A stretch of DNA of 5,398 nucleotides. It comes from Nitrospira sp. Its GTDB lineage: Bacteria; UBA9089; CG2-30-40-21; SBAY01. A program made the translations under genes and the position numbers. Shown here one piece after another: positions 1 through 5,376 of the stretch. Location of the stretch: contig SBAY01000237.1 in assembly GCA_005239945.1 (NCBI GenBank), positions 1 through 5,398 of the forward strand, given 5' to 3'. The first letter of the stretch is position 1; each line of letters begins with the position of its first letter. The notes beneath the pieces were generated by a model. That model was given only the letters and a program-made list of their open reading frames with translations, searched no databases and had not been told where the DNA came from.

Positions 1-4
1 AATG

Positions 5-41
5 AATCATAATAGTATATATTTTATATATTATTATGATT
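5..41. repeat. AT-rich near-perfect palindrome
   Basis: The arms AATCATAATA (5-14) and TATTATGATT (32-41) are exact reverse complements. Pairing continues inward through 15-21 and 25-31 with a single G-T pair, leaving a 3-base loop (TTT). The stem has almost no G or C and no T-run after a GC stem, so it does not look like a factor-independent terminator. It lies downstream of the DUF3307 gene, beyond the fold-back elements. Its role is unknown; it could be a cruciform-forming spacer or the remnant of another repeat. Confidence 0.7.
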
Positions 42-154
42 ATACCATAAAAAGGATAAAAATACAAATATTTTTTTAAAAAATTTTTGGAGGAATAAAG
101 GATTGAATTATTTCAGGAAGTTTTTGTGCGAAGATTTTTTACTCTTCAGGATTG
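42..154. other. Non-coding stretch with no supported gene
   Basis: AT-rich sequence with long A and T runs. A GGAGG at 89-93 is followed 9 bases later by TTG (103-105), which would open a 30-codon plus-strand frame ending at 195. That frame runs into fold-back element A, and its product has no recognisable features, so it is not called as a gene. I see no promoter, RNA or terminator here that I can defend. Confidence 0.5.
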
Positions 155-163
155 TTTCCAGAC
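155..163. repeat. 9-bp direct repeat copy 1 (target duplication)
   Basis: TTTCCAGAC, directly abutting the left end of fold-back element A. The same 9-mer occurs at 296-304 and 509-517, in each case exactly at an element boundary. This is the pattern expected of target-site duplications produced by transposition. Confidence 0.8.
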
Positions 164-295
164 CAGAAATTCCCCAACTTTTAGCAATGATTTAAAGAAG
201 TGGATTTTTTGAGGGGAAAAACCCTTTGAAAAGGGTTTCTCTCCCCTTAAAAAACACCTCTCTTTAAACCACTACTAAAAGTTGGGGAATTTCTG
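164..295. mobile_element. Fold-back element A, 132 bp, MITE-like
   Basis: The first 21 bases (164-184, starting CAGAAATTCCCC) and the last 21 (275-295) are perfect inverted repeats. The interior keeps pairing about the same centre (paired positions sum to 459). The 20 bp inside the ends match at about 12 positions, 205-217 pairs with 242-254, and the core hairpin at 219-238 reads AAACCCTTT / AAAGGGTTT. The whole element therefore folds into a single long hairpin. It encodes no protein. Nine-base direct repeats TTTCCAGAC flank it exactly (155-163, 296-304). I infer a non-autonomous miniature inverted-repeat element moved by a transposase encoded elsewhere; I do not recognise the family. Its core module GGGTTTCTCTCCCCTT recurs in the palindromic block at 2911-2954. 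Confidence 0.8.
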
Positions 296-304
296 TTTCC
301 AGAC
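296..304. repeat. 9-bp direct repeat copy 2, shared by elements A and B
   Basis: TTTCCAGAC. This copy sits between the right end of element A (295) and the left end of element B (305), so it serves as the duplication on the right of one element and the left of the other. Confidence 0.8.
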
Positions 305-508
305 CTTCAATTCAGACATTAGACCATAGACTAAAGACTAAAGACTTAAGTCGTAAGCGGTTAGCCGGAAGCTTAAGCTTTCAGTTTTTGGATGAGACAG
401 GTGTTCATCCATTATCTTTTTCTCCATCTGACCGCTGACATCTGACTGCTGAATGTTTACGACTTAAGTCTGATGTCTAAAGTCTGAAGTCTAATGTCTG
501 AATTGAAG
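305..508. mobile_element. Fold-back element B, 204 bp, built of 7-bp units
   Basis: The ends CTTCAATTCAGACATTAGAC (305-324) and their exact reverse complement (489-508) form 20-bp terminal inverted repeats. A second perfect block, 342-356 with 457-471, lies on the same axis (sums of 813). Most of the element is heptameric. AGACNNN units lie at 314-348 (five), AGCNNNN-type units at 356-376 (three), CTGANNN units at 428-455 (four), and WGTCTRA units at 467-501 (five). The centre holds the palindrome AAGCTTAAGCTT (369-380) and a TGGATGA/TCATCCA hairpin (389-411). It is non-coding. TTTCCAGAC flanks it exactly on both sides. It is probably a non-autonomous mobile or repeat-derived element; its mechanism is unknown. 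A further copy of its end appears at 5377. Confidence 0.8.
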
Positions 509-517
509 TTTCCAGAC
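509..517. repeat. 9-bp direct repeat copy 3
   Basis: TTTCCAGAC immediately right of element B. It is the third identical copy in the series repeat - A - repeat - B - repeat. It lies 37 bp beyond the DUF3307 stop codon, in that gene's 3' flank. Confidence 0.8.
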
Positions 518-554
518 TCTAGTTTTTTTACCGCACCAGACACACTCTTGTTTT

Positions 555-1256
555 TTACAACCAGACAAAAACTTTTAAGAGCAATCCAAAAATAACCGCA
601 AAAGCCATACTGACTATACTGTCAAATAAACTATATTCTTCTTCTTTTACCCTGGAAATAGACATACGGGCAAATAATATGGTTGGTATAAATAAAAAGA
701 ATAAACCCGGCATGAGAATTAGAACCATAATCAATAACCGCTCGATTATCCCATAGCGTTTGGTGCTTAATGATTGACTGGTATATCCCTGAATAAACAT
801 TTTCTTTAAATAATGAATAACTATTGCCCCAAAATAGCTACCTGCAATAAATCCAATCAGGGTCAAAATTATTTGTTTATTCTCTATTATATCTCTTATA
901 GATTCAGGTAAAATAGGTAATGGTGGCGAGATAATCATAAGACTAACTAACCAAACGATGAATATATGCAGACACTGGTCCAATAAGAACATCCAGAGAT
1001 TGTCTAAATTAGCCTTTTTGCTAAAAACTACCCTTGTCCAATCGATTAAAAAGTGAGAGGATATGAGAATAATAATTCCAATCCACATCCGCATCGTCCA
1101 TACATAAGGGAGTAAAAATGGGGCTGAAATCATAACAACGATTGCACAATGAAGAAGCACACCCCACTTACTCTTTATCTTTAATCTAAATATTTCATTG
1201 AATTGTAAAGGAAAATCTCCAATTAAATGAGCTAACAACAACTGCCAAAAAATCAT
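555..1256 (-). CDS. DUF3307 family integral membrane protein
   Basis: This is a 233-residue, very hydrophobic protein with about six or seven predicted membrane spans. It fits the DUF3307 family, whose function is not established. The family-like signatures are AHLIGDFPLQ (9-18), LLHCAIV (34-40), HFLIDWTRV (68-76), LLDQCLHI (91-98), and a C-terminal GIIERLL block (169-175) followed by two hydrophobic stretches. Polar residues H10, D14, H36, H68, D72, D93 and H97 sit in or beside hydrophobic segments, suggesting a metal-binding or catalytic membrane site; that is inference. I chose ATG at 1254-1256 because AGGAG (1262-1266) lies 5 bases upstream. The frame stays open to a TTG at 1284-1286, but those extra ten codons run into the heptad repeat at 1277-1297 and would place the Shine-Dalgarno inside the gene. 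The TAA stop is at 555-557. The gene lies 287 bp from the upstream HD-GYP gene, and no clear promoter was seen. Confidence 0.85.
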   Translation of the reverse strand: MIFWQLLLAHLIGDFPLQFNEIFRLKIKSKWGVLLHCAIVVMISAPFLLPYVWTMRMWIGIIILISSHFLIDWTRVVFSKKANLDNLWMFLLDQCLHIFIVWLVSLMIISPPLPILPESIRDIIENKQIILTLIGFIAGSYFGAIVIHYLKKMFIQGYTSQSLSTKRYGIIERLLIMVLILMPGLFFLFIPTILFARMSISRVKEEEYSLFDSIVSMAFAVIFGLLLKVFVWL

Positions 1257-1261
1257 CTTTT

Positions 1262-1266
1262 CTCCT
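1262..1266 (-). promoter_or_regulatory. Ribosome binding site deciding the DUF3307 start
   Basis: On the minus strand AGGAG is followed by 5 bases and then ATG. This supports the shorter 233-residue protein over the TTG-initiated extension. Confidence 0.75.
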
Positions 1267-1351
1267 AATTCTGCAATTAGACTCAAGACTAGAGACTATT
1301 GCCTCATGACACTTTAATTTAAGGGTTTCGCAATGGTTAAAAGAATGCTGA

Positions 1352-1438
1352 AATTAGAAATTGGAAATTAGAAGGAAAAATAGACGCGATTTCCTTTTCT
1401 TTCCCTGATTTCTATTTTCCAATTTCAAATTTCTAATT
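1352..1438. repeat. ATTRGAA heptad inverted repeat
   Basis: The left arm has three in-phase 7-mers, ATTAGAA ATTGGAA ATTAGAA (1353-1373). The right arm has TTCCAAT TTCAAAT TTCTAAT (1417-1437), roughly the reverse complement. The outer 11 bases (1352-1362 with 1428-1438) pair perfectly, with single mismatches further in. AAAATAG (1377-1383) also pairs with CTATTTT (1412-1418) after a 5-base bulge. This is a different sequence class from the AGACNNN heptads but has the same unit length. Confidence 0.7.
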
Positions 1439-1498
1439 ATCCATTTTACAATTTAGAGTTATTTTCTAAACTCATAATTTTAAGTGTCCATGGGCACT

Positions 1499-1561
1499 AT
1501 AGACATTAGACTATAGAAAAGTTTGGTATCTAAAGTCTAAGGTCTAAACTCTAATGTCTAA
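1499..1561. repeat. TAGACNN heptad array at the HD-GYP gene 3' end
   Basis: The left part holds ATAGACA, TTAGACT and ATAGAAA (1499-1519). The right part holds TATCTAA, AGTCTAA, GGTCTAA, ACTCTAA and TGTCTAA (1527-1561), in inverted orientation. It belongs to the same family as the arms of element B. The right part overlaps the coding sequence: the HD-GYP stop TAG is at 1544-1546, inside the third of these five units. Confidence 0.75.
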
Positions 1562-2737
1562 TAATCCCTTCTCATAAGCCTTTAGAAATGCCTCGGCTAT
1601 ATCGGGGTCAAATTGCCTATGACACTGTTCTTTTATTTCCTCTACGGCGGTTTGATGAGACAGTCCTTTTCGATACGGCCTATCCGAGGTCATGGCATCG
1701 AAGGTATCGGCTACGGCCAAAACCCTGCCTAAAAAGGATATTCCCTCACCTTTTAACCCATAGGGATAACCCCCTCCATCATATCGTTCATGATGTTGCC
1801 AAACACCGGGAACTACAGATTGTAATTGTTTTATCGGCTTGATAATCTCGGCACCGATAGTCGGATGTTTCTTTATTTCTGCAAACTCTTCATCTGTCAA
1901 TCTACCTGGTTTTCTAATAATAGCCTCATCTATTCCTATCTTTCCAATATCATGAAGTAACCCGGCTAATCTAATAGCTTCCTTTTCATCATCAGACAAA
2001 TTCAATTCAGAGACTATAGTTTGAGAATATTTCATTACCCGTTCACTATGTCCACGGGTGTAAGGGTCTTTTGCCTCGATTGTGGTGACTAATGCCTTGA
2101 TACTATTAAAAAACAGGTCTTTTAAATCCTCATACAACCTAGCATTCTCAATAGCAATTGCCCCTTGATTAGCCATTGCCTGTAATAATTCTAAATCATC
2201 CTGTGAAAATCCATCCTCACCAATTTTATTAAGAGCCTCTACCACCCCAATTATCTTATCTTTAATCAATAAGGGAATGCACAGGAGTGATTTCGTAACA
2301 AATCCGATATCCTTATCTATCTTTTTACAAAATCTTGGGTCAAGGGTAACATCTTTGATTGAAATTGGCTGTTTATTTTGAACCACCCAACCGGCTACTC
2401 CCTCAGTGATAGGCAATCTGATTTTTTTAATCTCATCCTTTTTTTCTCCAATAGCTACCTCAAATACAAAATGCCCCTCATCTATCAACATCAATGAAGA
2501 TGCCTCTGCCTTCATCAGTTTGGTGGTAGATTCCATAATCAAAGGCAATAATTCCTTTAATTGCAATGTAGAATTAACAATCTGGCTTACCTCAATCAAT
2601 GATTCTAATCGAACGACCTTCTGGCAGAGACCCTGGAAAGATTTATTAAATGCATAAAATTTTTCGCTTGCACCTGAGTTAATCTCTTGCCCTAATTCTT
2701 CTAATTGCCTTTGGGCTAATTTTAGGTCTTCACTCAT
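1544..2737 (-). CDS. GAF and HD-GYP domain cyclic-di-GMP phosphodiesterase
   Basis: This 397-residue cytoplasmic protein is predicted to hydrolyse the second messenger cyclic-di-GMP. Residues 1-48 are charged and probably coiled coil. A GAF sensor domain spans about 48-200 (GVAGWVVQNKQPISIKDV at 113-130; IGVVEALNK at 163-171). A complete HD-GYP domain spans about 207-390. Expected metal-site residues are visible: H230 in YTRGHSERV, H262-D263 with K266 in LLHDIGKIGI, H291 in KKHPTIG, H315-H316 in HHERYDGGGYPYGL (GYP at 323-325), and D344 in VADTFDAMTSDRPYR. Y226 lies where, from memory, three-metal enzymes have a glutamate, so a two-metal site is likelier. ATG at 2735-2737 has AGGA (2745-2748) 7 bases upstream. 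The last six residues, LLDIRV, and the TAG stop are read from heptad repeat sequence. No membrane or output domain is present. The signal sensed by the GAF domain cannot be told. Confidence 0.96.
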   Translation of the reverse strand: MSEDLKLAQRQLEELGQEINSGASEKFYAFNKSFQGLCQKVVRLESLIEVSQIVNSTLQLKELLPLIMESTTKLMKAEASSLMLIDEGHFVFEVAIGEKKDEIKKIRLPITEGVAGWVVQNKQPISIKDVTLDPRFCKKIDKDIGFVTKSLLCIPLLIKDKIIGVVEALNKIGEDGFSQDDLELLQAMANQGAIAIENARLYEDLKDLFFNSIKALVTTIEAKDPYTRGHSERVMKYSQTIVSELNLSDDEKEAIRLAGLLHDIGKIGIDEAIIRKPGRLTDEEFAEIKKHPTIGAEIIKPIKQLQSVVPGVWQHHERYDGGGYPYGLKGEGISFLGRVLAVADTFDAMTSDRPYRKGLSHQTAVEEIKEQCHRQFDPDIAEAFLKAYEKGLLDIRV

Positions 2738-2763
2738 CTTATTATCCTGCCTTTAGTCTTATT

Positions 2764-2809
2764 TTTGAGGGAGGAAAAACCTTTTGAAAAAGGTTTTTCC
2801 TCCCTCAAA
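2764..2809. repeat. Block C, first hairpin: 21-bp perfect stem
   Basis: 2764-2784 pairs perfectly with 2789-2809 around a TGAA loop (core GAGGGAGGAAAAACC / GGTTTTTCCTCCCTC). It lies in the leader just upstream of the HD-GYP start. No T-run follows the stem on either strand, so a canonical terminator is not supported. The sequence resembles the hairpin at 2911-2954, making the two flanks of block C similar. Confidence 0.85.
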
Positions 2810-2910
2810 CTCCCTCTTTTCCCAAAACTTTTTAACTACCACTTATCTTTGTAAGGTGCACTTTACAAAGATAAGTGGTAGTTAAAAAGTTTTTGGGAAA
2901 AGAGGGGTTT
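2807..2910. repeat. Block C, central 104-bp palindrome
   Basis: The arms 2807-2854 and 2863-2910 (48 bases each) are reverse complements except for one bulged base per side (2811 and 2894). The centre GGTGCACT contains the palindrome GTGCAC, so there is almost no loop. Such a structure could extrude as a DNA cruciform or form a very stable RNA hairpin. It is non-coding and sits midway between the ligase stop and the HD-GYP start. No terminal direct repeats were found, so mobility is only suspected. Confidence 0.85.
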
Positions 2911-2954
2911 AAGGGGAGAGAAACACTTTTTTCAAAAAGGGTTTCTCTCCCCTT
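2911..2954. repeat. Block C, third hairpin, shared with element A
   Basis: AAGGGGAGAGAAAC (2911-2924) pairs with GTTTCTCTCCCCTT (2941-2954). After one mismatch, CTTTTT pairs with AAAAAG, leaving a 2-base loop. It begins 6 bases past the ligase stop on the transcript. It may slow or stop transcription, but no U-tract follows it. The string GGGTTTCTCTCCCCTT is identical to 233-248 in element A, which shows common ancestry of the module. Confidence 0.8.
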
Positions 2955-2960
2955 CAAATC

Positions 2961-5303
2961 TTATCCTACCTTGGCTAAAAATTCCTTAGCATAACTATCA
3001 TTTGGGTCAAGTTCTAATAAATATCTAAATGCCTTTTTTGCCTCCTCCATTTTTCCCTGTTGAATATAAATAATACCTAACGTCCTACAGATATTGATAT
3101 TTTCCGGAGTAAGTTGCATGATATTCAAACATTCCTTCAGTGCCTCATTAAAGTTATTTTCTTGAAGATAAGATTCAACTAATTTTTCGCGAAGCCAAAC
3201 AGTTCGAGGACCAGATTCTTTGGCTAATAATTCCTTGATATCTGCCCTAATATCCCCTTTACCCAAACGGGCATAAGTGCGTCTCAAGTTCTCTAACCCT
3301 ATAGAATAGTCAGGTTTCAGCCATAGCGTTCGCTTGAATTCTTTAATCGCCTCATCATCCTTTCCAAGTCTTTGATAAACTAACCCAAGAACATTATGTG
3401 GGTCAGGATTAAAAGGGTCAAATTCTATTGCCTTTTTAAAATATTCAGCCGCCTTATCTAATTCTTTGCCTTCCAGATAGTATCCGGCACCCAGAATAGA
3501 ATTCCCTACCCCATCATAAGGATTAAAATCAACCAATTTTTTGGTTTGTTCGATAGTTTCTCTAATCCACTTTTCCTCACCGGTAGTCTGGGCTTTAACT
3601 AAATACATCGAGCACACCTCTCGATGATAGGCAATTTCATAAGGATTAAATTGCAATGCCCGTTCAAATCTATAGTGCATATCTTTTTCATATTCAGGCA
3701 TCGTCTGCAGAAGTGTTCCCTGTTCATAATTAAAATCCGCAATACATGGTCGGACAACCAATAAAACCCATAGCCAGACAACTCCCCCGATTGTAGCCAG
3801 GGAAATAATCCAGCAAAATTTTTTAACCTCAACAGGTAAAACAATAGAATAAGATTTGGCTTTAAATACCATGCCTAAAGCCAGGATTGTCCAAAAGAAA
3901 TAAGAGGCTGAAATTCCGGTAGGACTAAACCAATTCTGGATAAAATAGGAAATGAAGGCGGCTAATAACCCGGTAATATAAAATTTTTGGACATCGTTGA
4001 CATGCCAATAGACCTTCAGGCAAATAATGACAAAGGCAATTAGTAGCCAGAGATAGATAATCAATCCAATCGTTCCCCTGGATACCCAGGTATCTAATAA
4101 TTCATTATGGGCACTGGCCGCTGTAGCATAAGCCCCTTCAGCCATAGCCGATTCTATGGGTTTATATTTTAAATGAAAAATACCTATGGTATCTAATCCT
4201 ATACCTAAAATTGGATAATCACGAACGATATTTAAGGCACCCTGCCAGAGGTATATTCTCGGATTCAGATTTGCCACAGATGTCGCCGTAAATGTCCCTG
4301 CCTCAAAAGGGGCTTGTTTTGGCGGTAGAGGTGGATTAAAGATAGTTGTTAATCTACCAATTACCGTTAATCCAGGGGTTAGATTTGAAAAGGCTAAATA
4401 ACCAAGGAAAATCATTCCAAATATAGTTAAGTGTTTTCGTTTATGGATTATTTGCCTTCCTAATAAAATACCTATCAATGCCATTGCCCCTAACATACCC
4501 AGAAAAGGTGCCCGGCTGGCTGAAAAGCAAAATCCAAATAAAATTATACCTACACATATTCCATAAATCCAGTAAGGTAAGTTTATTTTAGTTCTAAGTG
4601 ATTGCGGAGATTTGAAGGTATCACCTTTGCCAGTAACAATTTGAACCTTTCTCTCTTTCTTCTTCTTTTTTGAAGATAAAGGTGTTCGGACAGGTTTTCC
4701 TTTTTGCCTGGTAATAATTTCCTTCGAGAAGAAGATACTCAGGGTTATCCCCAAAACCATAATGACATAATTGCCAAACCCAATCGGATTGCCCAGACTT
4801 GACGATACCCGGCCACCGGTGAACATCTCCCATTTTACCGGGTCAAGACCATAATATTGAAGAACAGCATAACCGGCTGTTAACACCCCACTAAGAATAA
4901 TTACATTAAGCATCCAGGGTAATACCTCTTTATTTATAAAATTTACCACCGTGTAATATAAAAAAATATAGGTAATGAGCATCAATAGTCCTTCAAAATG
5001 ATTATAAAATCCAAACAGACTGATAATAGGATGGATAGAGAAGATAGTGGCGATAATGCTGATTAATAGATAGGCAAGTATGGGTATATCAAGAGGGGTG
5101 CGGACAAATTTAAACTCGCGGGTAAAGACAATTTTGACTACCCAGGTAATGACTATTATTGAAAATAGTGTCCACATAAGGGCGATTTTTTGAAGGTCAA
5201 GGCTGTTGATATTCAGACCGAAAAATAACGGTATCCAAAATATCATCAACATGACCGCACCAATAATAATTCTATCACAATAAACTGCGGTTATCTGGTT
5301 CAT
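2961..5303 (-). CDS. O-antigen ligase/polymerase (Wzy_C) family protein with C-terminal TPRs
   Basis: This 780-residue inner-membrane protein probably transfers or polymerises lipid-linked glycans at the periplasmic face. I count about 13 membrane spans (12-30, 39-59, 71-90, 104-123, 128-149, 175-193, 243-262, 266-282, 290-306, 410-429, 440-457, 461-480, 496-517). Family hallmarks are SSSLGNPIGFGNY (167-179), SASRAP (261-266), a large loop at about 307-409 with PRIYLWQGAL and PILGIGLD, and the conserved histidine in HNELLD (399-404). With a cytoplasmic N-terminus, a Lys-rich loop (about 196-242, KKKKK at 212-216) is cytoplasmic, and both the HNELLD loop and the tail are periplasmic. TPR-like repeats fill about 528-780, clearest at 597-630, 631-664 and 734-767. 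I chose ATG 5301-5303 because AGGAG lies 6 bases upstream and the promoter overlaps the longer frame. Substrate is unknown: O-antigen ligase, Wzy-like polymerase and protein O-glycosyltransferase are all possible. Confidence 0.85.
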   Translation of the reverse strand: MNQITAVYCDRIIIGAVMLMIFWIPLFFGLNINSLDLQKIALMWTLFSIIVITWVVKIVFTREFKFVRTPLDIPILAYLLISIIATIFSIHPIISLFGFYNHFEGLLMLITYIFLYYTVVNFINKEVLPWMLNVIILSGVLTAGYAVLQYYGLDPVKWEMFTGGRVSSSLGNPIGFGNYVIMVLGITLSIFFSKEIITRQKGKPVRTPLSSKKKKKERKVQIVTGKGDTFKSPQSLRTKINLPYWIYGICVGIILFGFCFSASRAPFLGMLGAMALIGILLGRQIIHKRKHLTIFGMIFLGYLAFSNLTPGLTVIGRLTTIFNPPLPPKQAPFEAGTFTATSVANLNPRIYLWQGALNIVRDYPILGIGLDTIGIFHLKYKPIESAMAEGAYATAASAHNELLDTWVSRGTIGLIIYLWLLIAFVIICLKVYWHVNDVQKFYITGLLAAFISYFIQNWFSPTGISASYFFWTILALGMVFKAKSYSIVLPVEVKKFCWIISLATIGGVVWLWVLLVVRPCIADFNYEQGTLLQTMPEYEKDMHYRFERALQFNPYEIAYHREVCSMYLVKAQTTGEEKWIRETIEQTKKLVDFNPYDGVGNSILGAGYYLEGKELDKAAEYFKKAIEFDPFNPDPHNVLGLVYQRLGKDDEAIKEFKRTLWLKPDYSIGLENLRRTYARLGKGDIRADIKELLAKESGPRTVWLREKLVESYLQENNFNEALKECLNIMQLTPENINICRTLGIIYIQQGKMEEAKKAFRYLLELDPNDSYAKEFLAKVG

Positions 5304-5309
5304 TCTTGA

Positions 5310-5314
5310 CTCCT
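5310..5314 (-). promoter_or_regulatory. Ribosome binding site deciding the ligase start
   Basis: On the minus strand AAAAGGAG is followed by 6 bases and then ATG (5301-5303). In-frame upstream ATGs at 5340-5342 and 5325-5327 lack a comparable site, and they fall upstream of or at the predicted transcription start. Confidence 0.8.
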
Positions 5315-5330
5315 TTTTAATGTTCATTAA

Positions 5331-5359
5331 AGTATATATCATTTCATCGATTTTGTCAA
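5331..5359 (-). promoter_or_regulatory. Sigma-70-type promoter of the ligase gene
   Basis: Reading the minus strand, the -35 box TTGACA (5354-5359) matches consensus. The spacer is exactly 17 bases, and the -10 box TATACT (5331-5336) matches TATAAT at five of six positions. Transcription would start near 5324, giving a leader of about 20 bases that contains the ribosome binding site. Its distal edge is 17 bp from the repeat end at 5377. It is the only convincing promoter found in the window. Confidence 0.85.
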
Positions 5360-5376
5360 AATATTTTTTAGAGGCT

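Larger units (their letters stand above)
1276..1562. repeat. Nested intergenic fold-back with heptad ends
   Basis: The gap between the DUF3307 and HD-GYP genes is largely one nested, imperfect inverted repeat. The outer arms are heptad arrays: 1277-1297 reads TTAGACT CAAGACT AGAGACT, and 1527-1561 holds five units of the form NNTCTAA in the opposite orientation. Next inward, ATGACACTTTAATT (from 1306) faces AATTTTAAGTGTCCAT (1476-1491). The innermost pair is an ATTRGAA heptad array at 1353-1373 facing TTCNAAT units at 1417-1437. A smaller inverted pair, 1500-1510 with 1550-1560 (TAGACATTAGA), is perfect. No coding frame or canonical terminator was seen. The block overlaps the last codons of the HD-GYP gene on one side and ends just upstream of the DUF3307 ribosome binding site on the other. 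Confidence 0.6.

Noticed and set aside
103..195. Small plus-strand frame opening at TTG after GGAGG
   Set aside because: Thirty codons, no homology or domain I can recognise, a TTG start with 9-base spacing, and the second half lies in fold-back element A. Without the elements it would end soon after the 9-mer at an early TAG.
155..517. CRISPR-like array from the three 9-mers
   Set aside because: The repeats are only 9 bases, the intervals are unequal (132 and 204 bp), and the intervening sequences are themselves palindromic elements.
1483..1498. AGTGTCCATGGGCACT as an operator
   Set aside because: It is nearly palindromic with one mismatched pair, but it lies within a larger fold-back and I recognise no regulator site. 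It is better explained as part of the repeat structure.
1588..2657. Plus-strand open frames of about 84 codons at 1588-1842 and 2406-2657
   Set aside because: Both lie antisense inside the well-supported HD-GYP gene, and their translations have no recognisable domain.
2764..2954. Block C stems as factor-independent terminators
   Set aside because: The stems are strong, but no T-run directly follows any of them on either strand. Similarity to element A points to repeat origin, though an effect on transcription is still possible.
4665..4671. Slippery heptamer A AAA AAG in the zero frame of the ligase gene
   Set aside because: It matches the dnaX-type -1 frameshift heptamer, but I see no upstream Shine-Dalgarno stimulator or downstream stem. 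The -1 frame stops after about 17 codons. The run is explained by the Lys-rich cytoplasmic loop.
3599..4833. Minus-strand alternative frames at 3599-3844 and 4621-4833
   Set aside because: They are out-of-frame shadows of the ligase coding sequence, whose membrane and TPR motifs run continuously through both regions.
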